NCBI GenBank assembly: GCA_003151955.1
Contig: PLZB01000061.1
Span: forward strand, 1-64,000
DNA length: 64,000 bases
Direction: 5' to 3'
Source of the DNA: Acidimicrobiaceae bacterium
GTDB taxonomy: Bacteria > Actinomycetota > Acidimicrobiia > Acidimicrobiales > UBA8190
Shown one piece after another: positions 17,908-26,105 of the stretch (position 1 is its first letter; each line of letters opens with the position of its first letter). The position numbers were made by a program, and so were the translations under genes. Under the pieces are notes generated by a model that was given only the letters and a program-made list of their open reading frames with translations, ran no database searches and was not told where the DNA came from.

Positions 17908-18780
17908 ATGACCGCCGAACAGGACCTCGAGGACAGGACCATCCTCATCACCGGAGCCACCACCGGCATCGGGCGGGCCACGGCCGCCGCCCTGGCCGGC
18001 CGGGGGGCCTCCCTGATCCTGGCCTGCCGGTCGGAGGAGCGGACCCGGCCCGTGATCGAGGGCCTGGTGGAGGCGTCGGGAAACGACCGGATCTCGTTCG
18101 TGCCCCTCGATCTGGCCGAGCTCGAATCGGTCCGGGCCTGCGCCGGCGCCGTGCTGGAACGGGACGAGCCGCTCCATGTCCTGCTCAACAACGCCGGGCT
18201 GGCCGGCCAACGGGGGAGCACCCCCGACGGGTTCGAGCTGGCCTTCGGGACGAACCACCTCGGCCACTTCCTGCTGACCGGTCTCCTCCTCGACCGGCTC
18301 CGGGCCAGCGCCCCGGCCCGGGTGGTGACGGTGGCGAGCCACTCCCACTACCAGGCCGACGGGATCGACTTCGAGGCGGTCCGGCGGCCGACGAGGAGCC
18401 TGACGGGGATGCCGGAGTACGCCGTCTCCAAGCTGGCCAACGTCCTGTTCACCCAGGAGCTGGCCCGGCGGACCGAAGGGGAGGGGATCACGACGGCGGC
18501 GGTCCACCCCGGGGTGATCGCCTCGGACATCTGGCGCCGGCTCCCCTGGCCCCTGCGTCCGATCGCCCTGACCTTCATGGGCTCCCCCGAGAACGGGGCC
18601 CGGGCTTCGGTCCACTGCGCCGCCGACCTGGAGCCGACCGTTCGGTCCGGTCTCTACCACGACGCCGCCGGGCCCCGGCCGGCCAGTGCCGCCGCCACCG
18701 GTGAGCTCGCCGCCGCCCTCTGGGAGCACAGCGAGCGGTGGACCGCGCCCGGACCGGACGGGGCCGAGCCGGACCCCTGA
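17908..18780 (+). CDS. Short-chain dehydrogenase/reductase, retinol-dehydrogenase-like
   Basis: A 290-residue NAD(P)-dependent oxidoreductase. The cofactor motif TGATTGIG is at residues 15-22 and NNAG near 95. The active site is formed by Ser in VASHSHY and Y-x-x-x-K in YAVSK. The LEDRTILITGATTGIGRATA opening and GTNHLGHFLLT are typical of the retinol-dehydrogenase/WW-oxidoreductase-like group, which handles hydrophobic alcohols and ketones. It lies just downstream of the monooxygenase on the same strand. Alcohol oxidation to a ketone followed by oxygen insertion is a sensible joint pathway, but that order is inference. Confidence 0.9.
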   Translation: MTAEQDLEDRTILITGATTGIGRATAAALAGRGASLILACRSEERTRPVIEGLVEASGNDRISFVPLDLAELESVRACAGAVLERDEPLHVLLNNAGLAGQRGSTPDGFELAFGTNHLGHFLLTGLLLDRLRASAPARVVTVASHSHYQADGIDFEAVRRPTRSLTGMPEYAVSKLANVLFTQELARRTEGEGITTAAVHPGVIASDIWRRLPWPLRPIALTFMGSPENGARASVHCAADLEPTVRSGLYHDAAGPRPASAAATGELAAALWEHSERWTAPGPDGAEPDP

Positions 18781-18793
18781 GGGCCGGGGCCGG

Positions 18794-19549
18794 TCAGACG
18801 TCGGCGGCGATGGCGGCGGCGAGGAGTTGGGCCACGGGGCCGCCGATGGGGAGATGGGTGCCGTCGGAGAACCATTCGGGGTGGGCCAGCGCCGCAGCCT
18901 GGAGGTCGACGAGGACGGTCCCCGGGGTGCGGGCCACACCGGCGGCGAGGACGGCGTCGTTGGGGTCCTGCCAGGGCTGGTCGACGTGGACGTTCACGAA
19001 GACGACCCGGTTGGCCCCGGCCACGACGGCCATCATGGCGTCGAAGTCGGCGGCGGTGATGGGGCCGTTGGAGCCGAGGGCCACGATGACGACGGCACCG
19101 AGCTGACCCGAGGCCCGGAGCTGGCCGAGGATGGACTCCCCCGTCGACCACTGCCGGGAGACGGCGGCGTCGACGACGGCACCGGGGATGTCGCCCTGGA
19201 GGGGGCCCTCGTAGTCGACCATGACGGAGTCCCCGACGGCGGTGACCCGGCCGGCCACCAGTCCGGGAGCCGCCGGGGCCCTGAGGGGGTCCTCGGTGGT
19301 GGTCGTGGTGGGTGGGAGGGTACTGGTGGTGCTGGCGCCCCGGGGGTCGGTGGCCACCTGGGGATGGGTGGGGGCGCTGACCGAGGCCCGGGCCGGGGCC
19401 GGTCGGACGGCCCAGATCGCTCCGGTCACCGAGACCGCCACCAGGACGACGGCGGCGAGGATCCAGACCGTCCGGGAACCGGCCCCGGACGGCGCCGCGT
19501 GCCGGGCTTGGCGTTTTCGGTGACGGGGAGTGGTGGCGTTGTCTTCCAT
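18794..19549 (-). CDS. Membrane-anchored SGNH-fold hydrolase/acyltransferase-like domain
   Basis: A 251-residue protein with a basic cytosolic N-terminus, one membrane helix (about 27-48), a Pro/Thr-rich linker (about 65-92) and an outer SGNH domain. Block I reads VGDSVMVD with the catalytic Ser; the Asn of block III is in GSNGPIT; the final Asp/His pair is DGTHLP. This arrangement resembles the C-terminal domain of OatA-type cell-wall O-acetyltransferases without the membrane acyltransferase part. The likely role is removal or transfer of acyl groups on cell-wall glycans. It is convergent with the short-chain dehydrogenase gene, with 13 bp between stops. Confidence 0.85.
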   Translation of the reverse strand: MEDNATTPRHRKRQARHAAPSGAGSRTVWILAAVVLVAVSVTGAIWAVRPAPARASVSAPTHPQVATDPRGASTTSTLPPTTTTTEDPLRAPAAPGLVAGRVTAVGDSVMVDYEGPLQGDIPGAVVDAAVSRQWSTGESILGQLRASGQLGAVVIVALGSNGPITAADFDAMMAVVAGANRVVFVNVHVDQPWQDPNDAVLAAGVARTPGTVLVDLQAAALAHPEWFSDGTHLPIGGPVAQLLAAAIAADV

Positions 19550-19620
19550 AGCGGCGAGGGGGGGCCTCAGGGTCAGCCTAGGCCGGTTGCCCGTCGAGTC
19601 CGGCAGGAGTTGACGGCACG

Positions 19621-20784
19621 TTGCTGGCCCCGGGGGGGCGGTCCCGGGGAGACTCGCCTGGTGACGAGTTTCCTCGAGATCGGCCCGGCCGAAAGGGCCG
19701 CCCCGTTTCCGGGACTCCCCCGGGCCCGGGGGGCGGTCGTCATGCCCCAGCCCCCAAGTCGTCCCGGATCCTCGTCGTCGACGACGAGGAGAGCAGCGTG
19801 GCCGTCCTCCAGTCCTTCCTCGGCAGGTGGGGCTACGGCCGGATCGAGACGGCCGGGGACGTCGCCACCGGGCTGAGACTGGTCCGGGACTGGCAGCCGG
19901 ACCTGATCATGCTGGACATCCACATGGCCGGCCTCGACGGGTTCGCCTTCCTGGAGCGGCTCTCGGGGGCCATCGCCGAGGACAGCTTCCTCCCCGTCCT
20001 GGTCATCAGCGTGGACTCCGGCAACGCGGCCAGGCGGCGGGCCCTGGCCTGGGGGGCCCACGACGTCGTGACCAAGCCCTTCGATCCGAGCGAGCTCCAG
20101 CTCCGGACCGAGAACCTCCTGGAGACGAGGCGGCTCCACCGGGAGCTCGACGCCCAGCGGCGGCGTCTCGAGGCGCTGGTCAGGATCCGGACCAACGAGG
20201 TCGTCGTCTCCCGCCAGGAGGTCCTGGACCGCCTGGCCCTGGTGGCGGAGTACCGGGACGACACCACCCGGGAGCAGGCCCGCCGGCTCGGCCACAACAC
20301 CGGGGTCCTGGCCACCGCCCTCCGGCTCCCGGGCCAGCAGGTGGCCGACCTGTCCAAGGCCGCCCCCCTCCACGACCTGGGGAAGGTCGCCATCGCCGAC
20401 CACGTCCTCGGGAAGCCGGGCCGGCTCGACGCCGCCGAGTACGACCTGATGAAGACCCACACCACCCTCGGGGCGGAGATGCTCCGGGGCTCGCCCTACC
20501 CCGTCCTCGAGGTCGCCTCCCGGGTGGCCCTGGCCCACCACGAGCACTTCGACGGCGGGGGCTACCCCTACGGGCTCGAGGGGGAGGAGATCCCCCTGGC
20601 GGCCCGGATCATCTCGATCGTCGACGTCTTCGACAGCCTGGTCCACGCCCGGGTCTACCGGGAGGCCTGGACGGTGGAGGAGGCCAGGGCCGAGCTCGAG
20701 GCCCAGTCGGGCCGCCAGTTCGACCCCGACGTGGTGACCGCCTTCCTCGGGCTCCTCGGGTCCGGCCAGCTCCTCCTGGACTGA
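19621..20784 (+). CDS. Response regulator with HD-GYP cyclic-di-GMP phosphodiesterase domain
   Basis: A receiver domain (residues about 48-170; phosphoacceptor Asp in LIMLDIHMAG, Lys in VVTKPF) is joined by a coiled coil to an HD-GYP domain (about 215-385). The latter has HDLGKVA, HHEHFDGGGYPYGL and DVFDSL, so the metal ligands and GYP loop are intact. It should hydrolyse c-di-GMP on phosphorylation. The start is uncertain: the only in-frame initiator is TTG at 19621, which has AGGAG eleven bases upstream. A good ATG at 19742 is one frame off, so a 1-nt indel in the C-rich stretch 19745-19760 is possible. No histidine kinase is adjacent. Confidence 0.88.
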   Translation: MLAPGGRSRGDSPGDEFPRDRPGRKGRPVSGTPPGPGGGRHAPAPKSSRILVVDDEESSVAVLQSFLGRWGYGRIETAGDVATGLRLVRDWQPDLIMLDIHMAGLDGFAFLERLSGAIAEDSFLPVLVISVDSGNAARRRALAWGAHDVVTKPFDPSELQLRTENLLETRRLHRELDAQRRRLEALVRIRTNEVVVSRQEVLDRLALVAEYRDDTTREQARRLGHNTGVLATALRLPGQQVADLSKAAPLHDLGKVAIADHVLGKPGRLDAAEYDLMKTHTTLGAEMLRGSPYPVLEVASRVALAHHEHFDGGGYPYGLEGEEIPLAARIISIVDVFDSLVHARVYREAWTVEEARAELEAQSGRQFDPDVVTAFLGLLGSGQLLLD

Positions 20785-20803
20785 AGGCCGCCCTGGAAGT
20801 CGC

Positions 20804-22219
20804 TCAGATGAAGCGGCGGAGGAGCTTCTCCTTCTGCTCGTCGTAGGGGGGGTAGGCCATGGAGAGGTCGACCCGGGTCCCCCGGCGCAGGACGGGCTTG
20901 CGGTGGCTGAGCTCCTCGAAACCGGCCCGGCCGTGGTAGGCGCCGACCCCGGAGGGGCCGACCCCGCCGAAGGGGAGCTCGGGGACGAAGAAGTGCATGG
21001 CCACGTGGTTGATGCAGACCCCACCCGAGGTGGTCGAGGCCAGCACCCGCTCCTCGGCCCGCTGGGACCTGGTGAAGAGGTAGAGGGCCAGGGGCTTGGG
21101 CCGGTCCTGGACGAAGGCGATGGCCTCGTCGACGGAGTCGACGGCGATGACGGGGAGGATGGGCCCGAAGATCTCCTCCTGCATGAGCGGGGAGGAGGGA
21201 TCGGGCTCGACGACGATGGTGGGCTCGAGCCAGCGCTCGGCCTGGTCGACCTTCCCGCCCGTGGCCACCGTGCCCCCGCTCCCCTCGAGGAGCCCTTCGA
21301 GGCGGCCGAGGTGCCGGGCGTTCACGATCCGGGTCCGGGTCCGGGAGGGGTCGGGGCCCTCGAGCTCTCCGATGGCCCGGGTGACGGCGTCGACGAGCTT
21401 CTCGGCCACGGGCCGCTCCACCAGGACGTAGTCGGGGGCGATGCAGGTCTGGCCGGCGTTGAACATCTTCCCCCAGGCGATCCGGCGGGCCGTGACCTCG
21501 ATGTCGGCGTCCCGGGCCACGATGACAGGGCTCTTCCCGCCCAGCTCCAGGGTCACCGAGGCCAGGTTCCGGGCCGCCGCCGTCATGACGGTCCGGCCGA
21601 CGGCGGTGCTCCCGGTGAAGAAGATGTGGTCGAAGGGCTGCTCGAGGAGGGCGGTGGCCACGTCGACGGCCCCCTCCACGACGGCGACGGCGTCGGGGTC
21701 GAGGTACTCGGGGATCAGCCGGGCCAGGGCGGCCGAGGTGGCCGGGGTCAGCTCCGAGGGCTTCAGGACGGCGGCGTTCCCGGCGGCCAGGGCCGCGATG
21801 AGGGGGGCGAGGGCCAGCTGGACGGGGTAGTTCCAGGGGGAGATGACGAGGACGGTGCCGAGGGGCTCGGGAACCGACCAGGCACTGCCCGGGAGGTTGG
21901 CCTTCCCGGGGAAGGCCCGCTGGGGCCGCATCCAGCGGCGGAGCTGCCGTCGGGCATGGGCCGCCTCCTTCACCACCGGGGCCAGGTCGCCCATCCAGGC
22001 CTCGACCCGGGGCTTCCCGAAGTCCTCGGCCAGGGCGTCGAGGAACTCCTGCTCCCGGTCGACGACCATCCGTTCGATCCCGGCCAGCTGGGCGCTCCGC
22101 CAACCGAGGGAACGGGTCCGGCCCCCCCGGTAGGCGGCCCGGACGGCCTCGAAGGTGGCGGCCACCGTCCCGGCCGGGTCGGTGTCGGTCTTGGCGGCGG
22201 TCTTGGCGGTCTCGACCAT
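20804..22219 (-). CDS. Aldehyde dehydrogenase, class 3 / coniferyl-aldehyde-type
   Basis: A 471-residue NAD(P)-dependent aldehyde dehydrogenase. The ATG at 22219 follows GAGGAG and is chosen over an upstream frame extension lacking such a site. The catalytic Glu is in LELGGKSP and the nucleophile Cys in FNAGQTCIAPDY; the cofactor site shows FFTGSTAVGRTV and the substrate-loop NYPVQLALAP. The lack of a long N-terminal extension and the C-terminal PPYDEQKEKLL tail place it with fatty-aldehyde or coniferyl-aldehyde dehydrogenases. It stands alone, divergent from the PhzF gene. Confidence 0.93.
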   Translation of the reverse strand: MVETAKTAAKTDTDPAGTVAATFEAVRAAYRGGRTRSLGWRSAQLAGIERMVVDREQEFLDALAEDFGKPRVEAWMGDLAPVVKEAAHARRQLRRWMRPQRAFPGKANLPGSAWSVPEPLGTVLVISPWNYPVQLALAPLIAALAAGNAAVLKPSELTPATSAALARLIPEYLDPDAVAVVEGAVDVATALLEQPFDHIFFTGSTAVGRTVMTAAARNLASVTLELGGKSPVIVARDADIEVTARRIAWGKMFNAGQTCIAPDYVLVERPVAEKLVDAVTRAIGELEGPDPSRTRTRIVNARHLGRLEGLLEGSGGTVATGGKVDQAERWLEPTIVVEPDPSSPLMQEEIFGPILPVIAVDSVDEAIAFVQDRPKPLALYLFTRSQRAEERVLASTTSGGVCINHVAMHFFVPELPFGGVGPSGVGAYHGRAGFEELSHRKPVLRRGTRVDLSMAYPPYDEQKEKLLRRFI

Positions 22220-22314
22220 GGCTCCTCCTCGGGGACGTCCCCTTGACCTCCCCAGGTTACCCATCGGTCCGGCCGGCGTCCCCGGGGGCGTGGCCGGCGT
22301 GGTGAAATTGGCCG

Positions 22315-23097
22315 ATGCGGATCTTCCAGGTCGACGCCTTCACCACCGAGCTCTTCTCCGGGAACCCGGCCGGGGTCTGCCTGGTCGAGGACGACCGGGA
22401 CGATGCCTGGATGCAGGCCGTGGCCGCCGAGATGAACCTCCCGGAGACGGCCTTCCTGAGCCCGGGGGAGGACGGCTGGCACCTCCGGTGGTTCACCCCC
22501 ACGGTGGAGGTCGACCTCTGCGGCCATGCCACCCTGGCCGCCTCCCACATCCTCTGGGAGGCAGGTGAGGCCGACCCCGGGGACAGGCTCCGGTTCCAGA
22601 CCCGGAGCGGTGTCCTGACGGCCCGCCCCTCGGACCGGGGGATCCTCCTCGACTTCCCCGCCGATCCCCCCACAGCCGTCCCTCCTCCCGACGGGCTGGT
22701 GGCGGCGATCGGCGCCCCGGCGGTGTGGTCCGGGCGGGGACGGGTCTTCTGGATCCTGGAGCTGGCCGACGAGGGCGCCGTCCGGGGGCTCCGCCCCGAC
22801 CTGGGCGCCCTGGGCCGGGCCTGCGACACCGGGGTCGTCGTCACGGCCGGAGGGGACGGGGGGGACCGGGACTTCGTCTCCCGGATGTTCGCCCCCTCCA
22901 TGGGGATCGACGAGGACCAGGTGACGGGGGCCACCCACTGCATCCTCTCCCCCTACTGGACCGACCGGCTCGGCCGGACCGACCTGGTCGGCTACCAGGC
23001 CTCGAGCCGGGGGGGCACCGTGGGGGTCCGACTGGTCGGGGACCGGGTCGAGCTCGGGGGTCGAGCGGTGACATTCCTCCGGGGCAGCATCGACTGA
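22315..23097 (+). CDS. PhzF-family isomerase
   Basis: A 260-residue protein of the PhzF/diaminopimelate-epimerase fold. The opening MRIFQVDAFTTELFSGNPAGV and the catalytic Glu in NLPETAFLSP are family hallmarks, with CGHATLAASHIL and the second-half GATHCILSPYW completing the two-domain pattern. PhzF itself isomerises trans-2,3-dihydro-3-hydroxyanthranilate in phenazine synthesis, but most family members have unknown substrates and no phenazine genes are present here. The length is close to the usual 260-300 residues. Confidence 0.9.
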   Translation: MRIFQVDAFTTELFSGNPAGVCLVEDDRDDAWMQAVAAEMNLPETAFLSPGEDGWHLRWFTPTVEVDLCGHATLAASHILWEAGEADPGDRLRFQTRSGVLTARPSDRGILLDFPADPPTAVPPPDGLVAAIGAPAVWSGRGRVFWILELADEGAVRGLRPDLGALGRACDTGVVVTAGGDGGDRDFVSRMFAPSMGIDEDQVTGATHCILSPYWTDRLGRTDLVGYQASSRGGTVGVRLVGDRVELGGRAVTFLRGSID

Positions 23098-23115
23098 GGG
23101 ACCGGTCCTCCCGGC

Positions 23116-24273
23116 TCAGGCGATCTCGAGGAGGGCCCAGGCCGAGCGGCGGGCCGCCTTGGCCTCGTACATGGCCCCGTCCGCCTGGGCCAGGAGGTCC
23201 TCGACGCCGGGACGGCCGCTCGGACTGAAGACGATCCCGACGCTCATCCCGACCCGGATGACCCGCCCGGCCACCTCGACGGGCCGGTCGAAGGCGGCCA
23301 GGAGCCGCTCGGCGGTGGCGACGGCGTCCCGGGACCGCTCGACCGGATAGAGGCCGACGACGAATTCGTCGCCGGCGAAGCGGGCCAGGAGGTCCCCGTC
23401 CCGGACGGTCAGGGCCAGGCGGTGGGCCACCTCGGCCAGAACGGCGTCCCCGGTCTCGTGCCCGAAGCGGTCGTTGACCTCCTTGAAGCCGACCAGGTCG
23501 CAGAAGAGCACGGCCACCGGTCGACGGCGCTCGTCGTCCTGGCGGATCCCCCGGAGCCGGCGGTCGAGCCGGATGATGAAGGAGGACCGGTTCATGAGGC
23601 CGGTCAGGTGATCGTGGGAGGCGGCGTGGGAGAGCTTCCGCTCGGCCGCCTCCTTCCCGGCCACCAGCTGGGCCACGAAGAGGGCGACGAAGAAGATGGC
23701 GGCGGCATCGACGGCGGCCAGACCGTCGGCCTCACCCCGGGAGAGGAGGAGACGGAGGTGGAAGAGGTCCACCACCCCCTGGGCGGCGGCCAACCCCACG
23801 ATGGGCCAGACGACCAGGGCCCAGCGGCTCCGGGCCCCGACGTGGAAGGCGTTGTTGAGGATGGCGAAGCCGTAGCCGATGGCGAGGGCGGGGCCCCAGC
23901 CGATCAGGTAGATCAGCGCCGTGATGGCGGCGACCTGGGAGGCCACCCGGATGTGGAGGGTCGGGGCGGAGGGCCGGATCCTGTAGCAGCGGTCCCCGAC
24001 GACCGAGAGGGCCGCCCCGGCCACCTGGAAGAGGAGGAGGAGCCAGAGGGGTCGGCGGGCCGCCACCCCGAGCTGGCCCAGCCCCCAGACGACGAGGATC
24101 CCCACGACGGCCCAGAGGACGGTGAGGACCTCGGCCCGGTGACGCTGGTGGCGCCGGAGCGCGCTGCGGCCCGGGGCGGGGGCGGCCGGGAGGGGACCGA
24201 CGGAACGGAGCCGGGCCCGACCGCGTCCGGCCCGGGACTGGCCTGGGGTGCTCCGAGCGTCTCCCACAGTCAC
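23116..24273 (-). CDS. Membrane diguanylate cyclase (GGDEF)
   Basis: A 385-residue protein starting with GTG at 24273 (a second GTG follows at 24267). Six or so hydrophobic segments (about 50-215) form a membrane sensor with no known domain name. The GGDEF domain (about 225-383) has DHLTGLMNRSSF, the metal Asp in LFCDLVGFKEVND, HETGDAVL and the active site AGDEF, a tolerated variant of GGDEF. It should make c-di-GMP. An R-x-x-D inhibitory site is not obvious. The HD-GYP protein at 19621 would break the same messenger down. Confidence 0.9.
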   Translation of the reverse strand: MTVGDARSTPGQSRAGRGRARLRSVGPLPAAPAPGRSALRRHQRHRAEVLTVLWAVVGILVVWGLGQLGVAARRPLWLLLLFQVAGAALSVVGDRCYRIRPSAPTLHIRVASQVAAITALIYLIGWGPALAIGYGFAILNNAFHVGARSRWALVVWPIVGLAAAQGVVDLFHLRLLLSRGEADGLAAVDAAAIFFVALFVAQLVAGKEAAERKLSHAASHDHLTGLMNRSSFIIRLDRRLRGIRQDDERRRPVAVLFCDLVGFKEVNDRFGHETGDAVLAEVAHRLALTVRDGDLLARFAGDEFVVGLYPVERSRDAVATAERLLAAFDRPVEVAGRVIRVGMSVGIVFSPSGRPGVEDLLAQADGAMYEAKAARRSAWALLEIA

Positions 24274-24326
24274 CGGCCCGCTCCCAGGACGCGGTCCCAC
24301 CGGCAGGGAACCGCCCCCGCCGAAGA

Positions 24327-25055
24327 CTAGGACACCGGGGACCGCTCGGCGGGGTTCCCGTCGGTGGCCTCCGACCGGGGGCGACGGGCCGTGAGCCAGG
24401 GGGCCAGCCGACCCGGGGGGAGCCACATGACCGTGCCGTCGTGACCCTCGTCCCCGTGGCCGCAGGAGATGGCGTCGGGCCAGGAGGCCACCAGAGCGGC
24501 CAGGAGGGCGTCGACGGCGGGGGGCCCCCAGAGCGCGGTGTGGTCGGGGAGGGCCACGAGATCGGCCAGGAGCTCGAGGCGGCGCCGGAGTCCGGCGGCC
24601 AGCTCCCGGCTGGAGGGCCAGGCCCCGCCGTTCAAGGCATAGAAGCAGCCGGCCGGGTAGGTCTCGCGGATCTCGACCCCGGCCTCGACCAGGGACTCCC
24701 AGAGGACGAAGCCGGCCCGCATCCATTTCGGGGTCTCCTCGACCTTCATCGGGGTGACCCAGGGGACCCAGAGGCCGTGCTCGACCCCGACGGCGATCTC
24801 CCCGCAGCGGGCCTTCTTGAACTTGTTCGGCATGGTGCCCTTGGCGTCGTCGCGGTGGACGGCCCGGCTGACCCCCCCGGGGGCGTCGATGGCAACCCGG
24901 TCGGCCGAGCGGGCCAGGTCGACCAGATCCCCGATCTCGTCGGGGAGCACCACCAGGGAGTCGACGACGACCGTCGCACCGCCGCCGGACTCGACCACGA
25001 CGGCGTGCATGGACTCGGCCCCGACGTCGACGCCGACGAATCTCGCTGTGCTCAT
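24327..25055 (-). CDS. DUF429 protein, RNase H-like fold
   Basis: A 242-residue protein of the DUF429 family. The first strand VGVDVGAESMHAVVV and the second acidic motif VAIDAPGGVSRA match the predicted RNase H-like nuclease fold with conserved Asp residues; ETYPAGCFYAL is the family's third signature. Its biochemical role is unproven in the family. The gene lies 9 bp upstream of nothing co-directional with clear function; the glycosyltransferase gene ends just beyond its start on the same strand. Confidence 0.8.
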   Translation of the reverse strand: MSTARFVGVDVGAESMHAVVVESGGGATVVVDSLVVLPDEIGDLVDLARSADRVAIDAPGGVSRAVHRDDAKGTMPNKFKKARCGEIAVGVEHGLWVPWVTPMKVEETPKWMRAGFVLWESLVEAGVEIRETYPAGCFYALNGGAWPSSRELAAGLRRRLELLADLVALPDHTALWGPPAVDALLAALVASWPDAISCGHGDEGHDGTVMWLPPGRLAPWLTARRPRSEATDGNPAERSPVS

Positions 25056-25064
25056 CTTCCGAGG

Positions 25065-26105
25065 CTACGCCTCCCGCCGGAGCCGTTGGGCCCGGCGGTC
25101 CCGGACCGGACCCAGCCGCCCGGCCACCGCCGAGCCGGCCACCTCGGCGGCCCGGGACCAGCTGTGGAGGGAGGGGTCGATCCGGACGGCCCGGGCCGCG
25201 TTGGCCAGGGCCAGGCGGAACTCCCCCTGGAGGATCATCTCCTGACCCACGCCCAAGGCGTAGTCCCCCACCAGGCGCCGGGTGGCCAGCTGGACCCGGT
25301 GACGCCGTTCGGGGTCCTCGAAGTGCCCGGCGATGACCTCGATCCCGGCCAGGCAGTCGTCGAGGTAGGCCGTCGAACGGTGGAGCCGGCTGGAGTCCGA
25401 CCCGGGGTGGTCCCGGTAGAGCCCGAGGGACTCGTCCACCCAGGCGACCGGGCCGAAGCCGGCCAGCCGGGTCCACATCTCCCAGTCGTTCACGTGGGCC
25501 AGCCCGGGGTGGAACCCCCCCACCTCCTCGTAGGCCCGGCGGGCCACCACCACGGCCACGCAGCGCAGGGGGTGGAGGGCGGCCACGGTAAAGGCCCCCT
25601 CCCGGACGTAGCCCCCGTCGGTGTCGACGGGACCGGTGACCGCGACCGGTCGGCCCCGGGCGTCGGTCATGACTGTCTGGGACCCGACCATGACCGCCTC
25701 GGGGCAGGCCTCGATCCGCTCCCGGTAGCGGTCGTAGAAGCCGGGGAGGACCCTGTCGTCGCCGTGGAGGATGTGGACCCAGTCCCCCCGGGACCGCCGG
25801 GCGCAGGTGGTGAAGTTGGCGGAGGCCCCGACGTTGTGGGGCTGGCGGTGGAATCCGACCCGGCCCCGGCCCAGGTCGGCCACCACCGCGGCCGGGTCGT
25901 CGAGGGTGGAGTGGTCGTCGACGACCTCGATCTCCATGGCCTCGGGTCCGGGGTCCTGGGCCAGGACGCTCTCGAGCGTCTCGGCCAGGACCTCGGCGCC
26001 GTTGTAGCAGGGGATCATGACCGACCAGAAGGGCCGGGGGCCGGGGCCGGCCACGGGCTCGACCACGGGCATGGGTCCGTTCCCGAGCGGGGTCGGTCTC
26101 CTCAT
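25065..26105 (-). CDS. Family 2 glycosyltransferase
   Basis: A 346-residue GT-A-fold glycosyltransferase. The nucleotide-binding start WSVMIPCYNGAEVLAETL, the Asp pair in HGDDRVL (the D-x-D equivalent) and the acceptor-side motif NDWEMWTRLA are all present. Its ATG at 26105 overlaps the stop of the FAD oxidoreductase gene by 4 nt; the longer open frame upstream is a shadow. No membrane segment is seen, so it acts at the cytosolic face. The coupled oxidoreductase suggests a small glycan- or lipid-modifying unit, but the sugar and acceptor are unknown. Confidence 0.88.
   Translation of the reverse strand: MRRPTPLGNGPMPVVEPVAGPGPRPFWSVMIPCYNGAEVLAETLESVLAQDPGPEAMEIEVVDDHSTLDDPAAVVADLGRGRVGFHRQPHNVGASANFTTCARRSRGDWVHILHGDDRVLPGFYDRYRERIEACPEAVMVGSQTVMTDARGRPVAVTGPVDTDGGYVREGAFTVAALHPLRCVAVVVARRAYEEVGGFHPGLAHVNDWEMWTRLAGFGPVAWVDESLGLYRDHPGSDSSRLHRSTAYLDDCLAGIEVIAGHFEDPERRHRVQLATRRLVGDYALGVGQEMILQGEFRLALANAARAVRIDPSLHSWSRAAEVAGSAVAGRLGPVRDRRAQRLRREA

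Noticed and set aside
16306-18939. An 877-residue frame opposite the monooxygenase and dehydrogenase genes
   Set aside because: Shadow of two well-supported genes; composition is Pro/Gly/Arg-rich with no motif.
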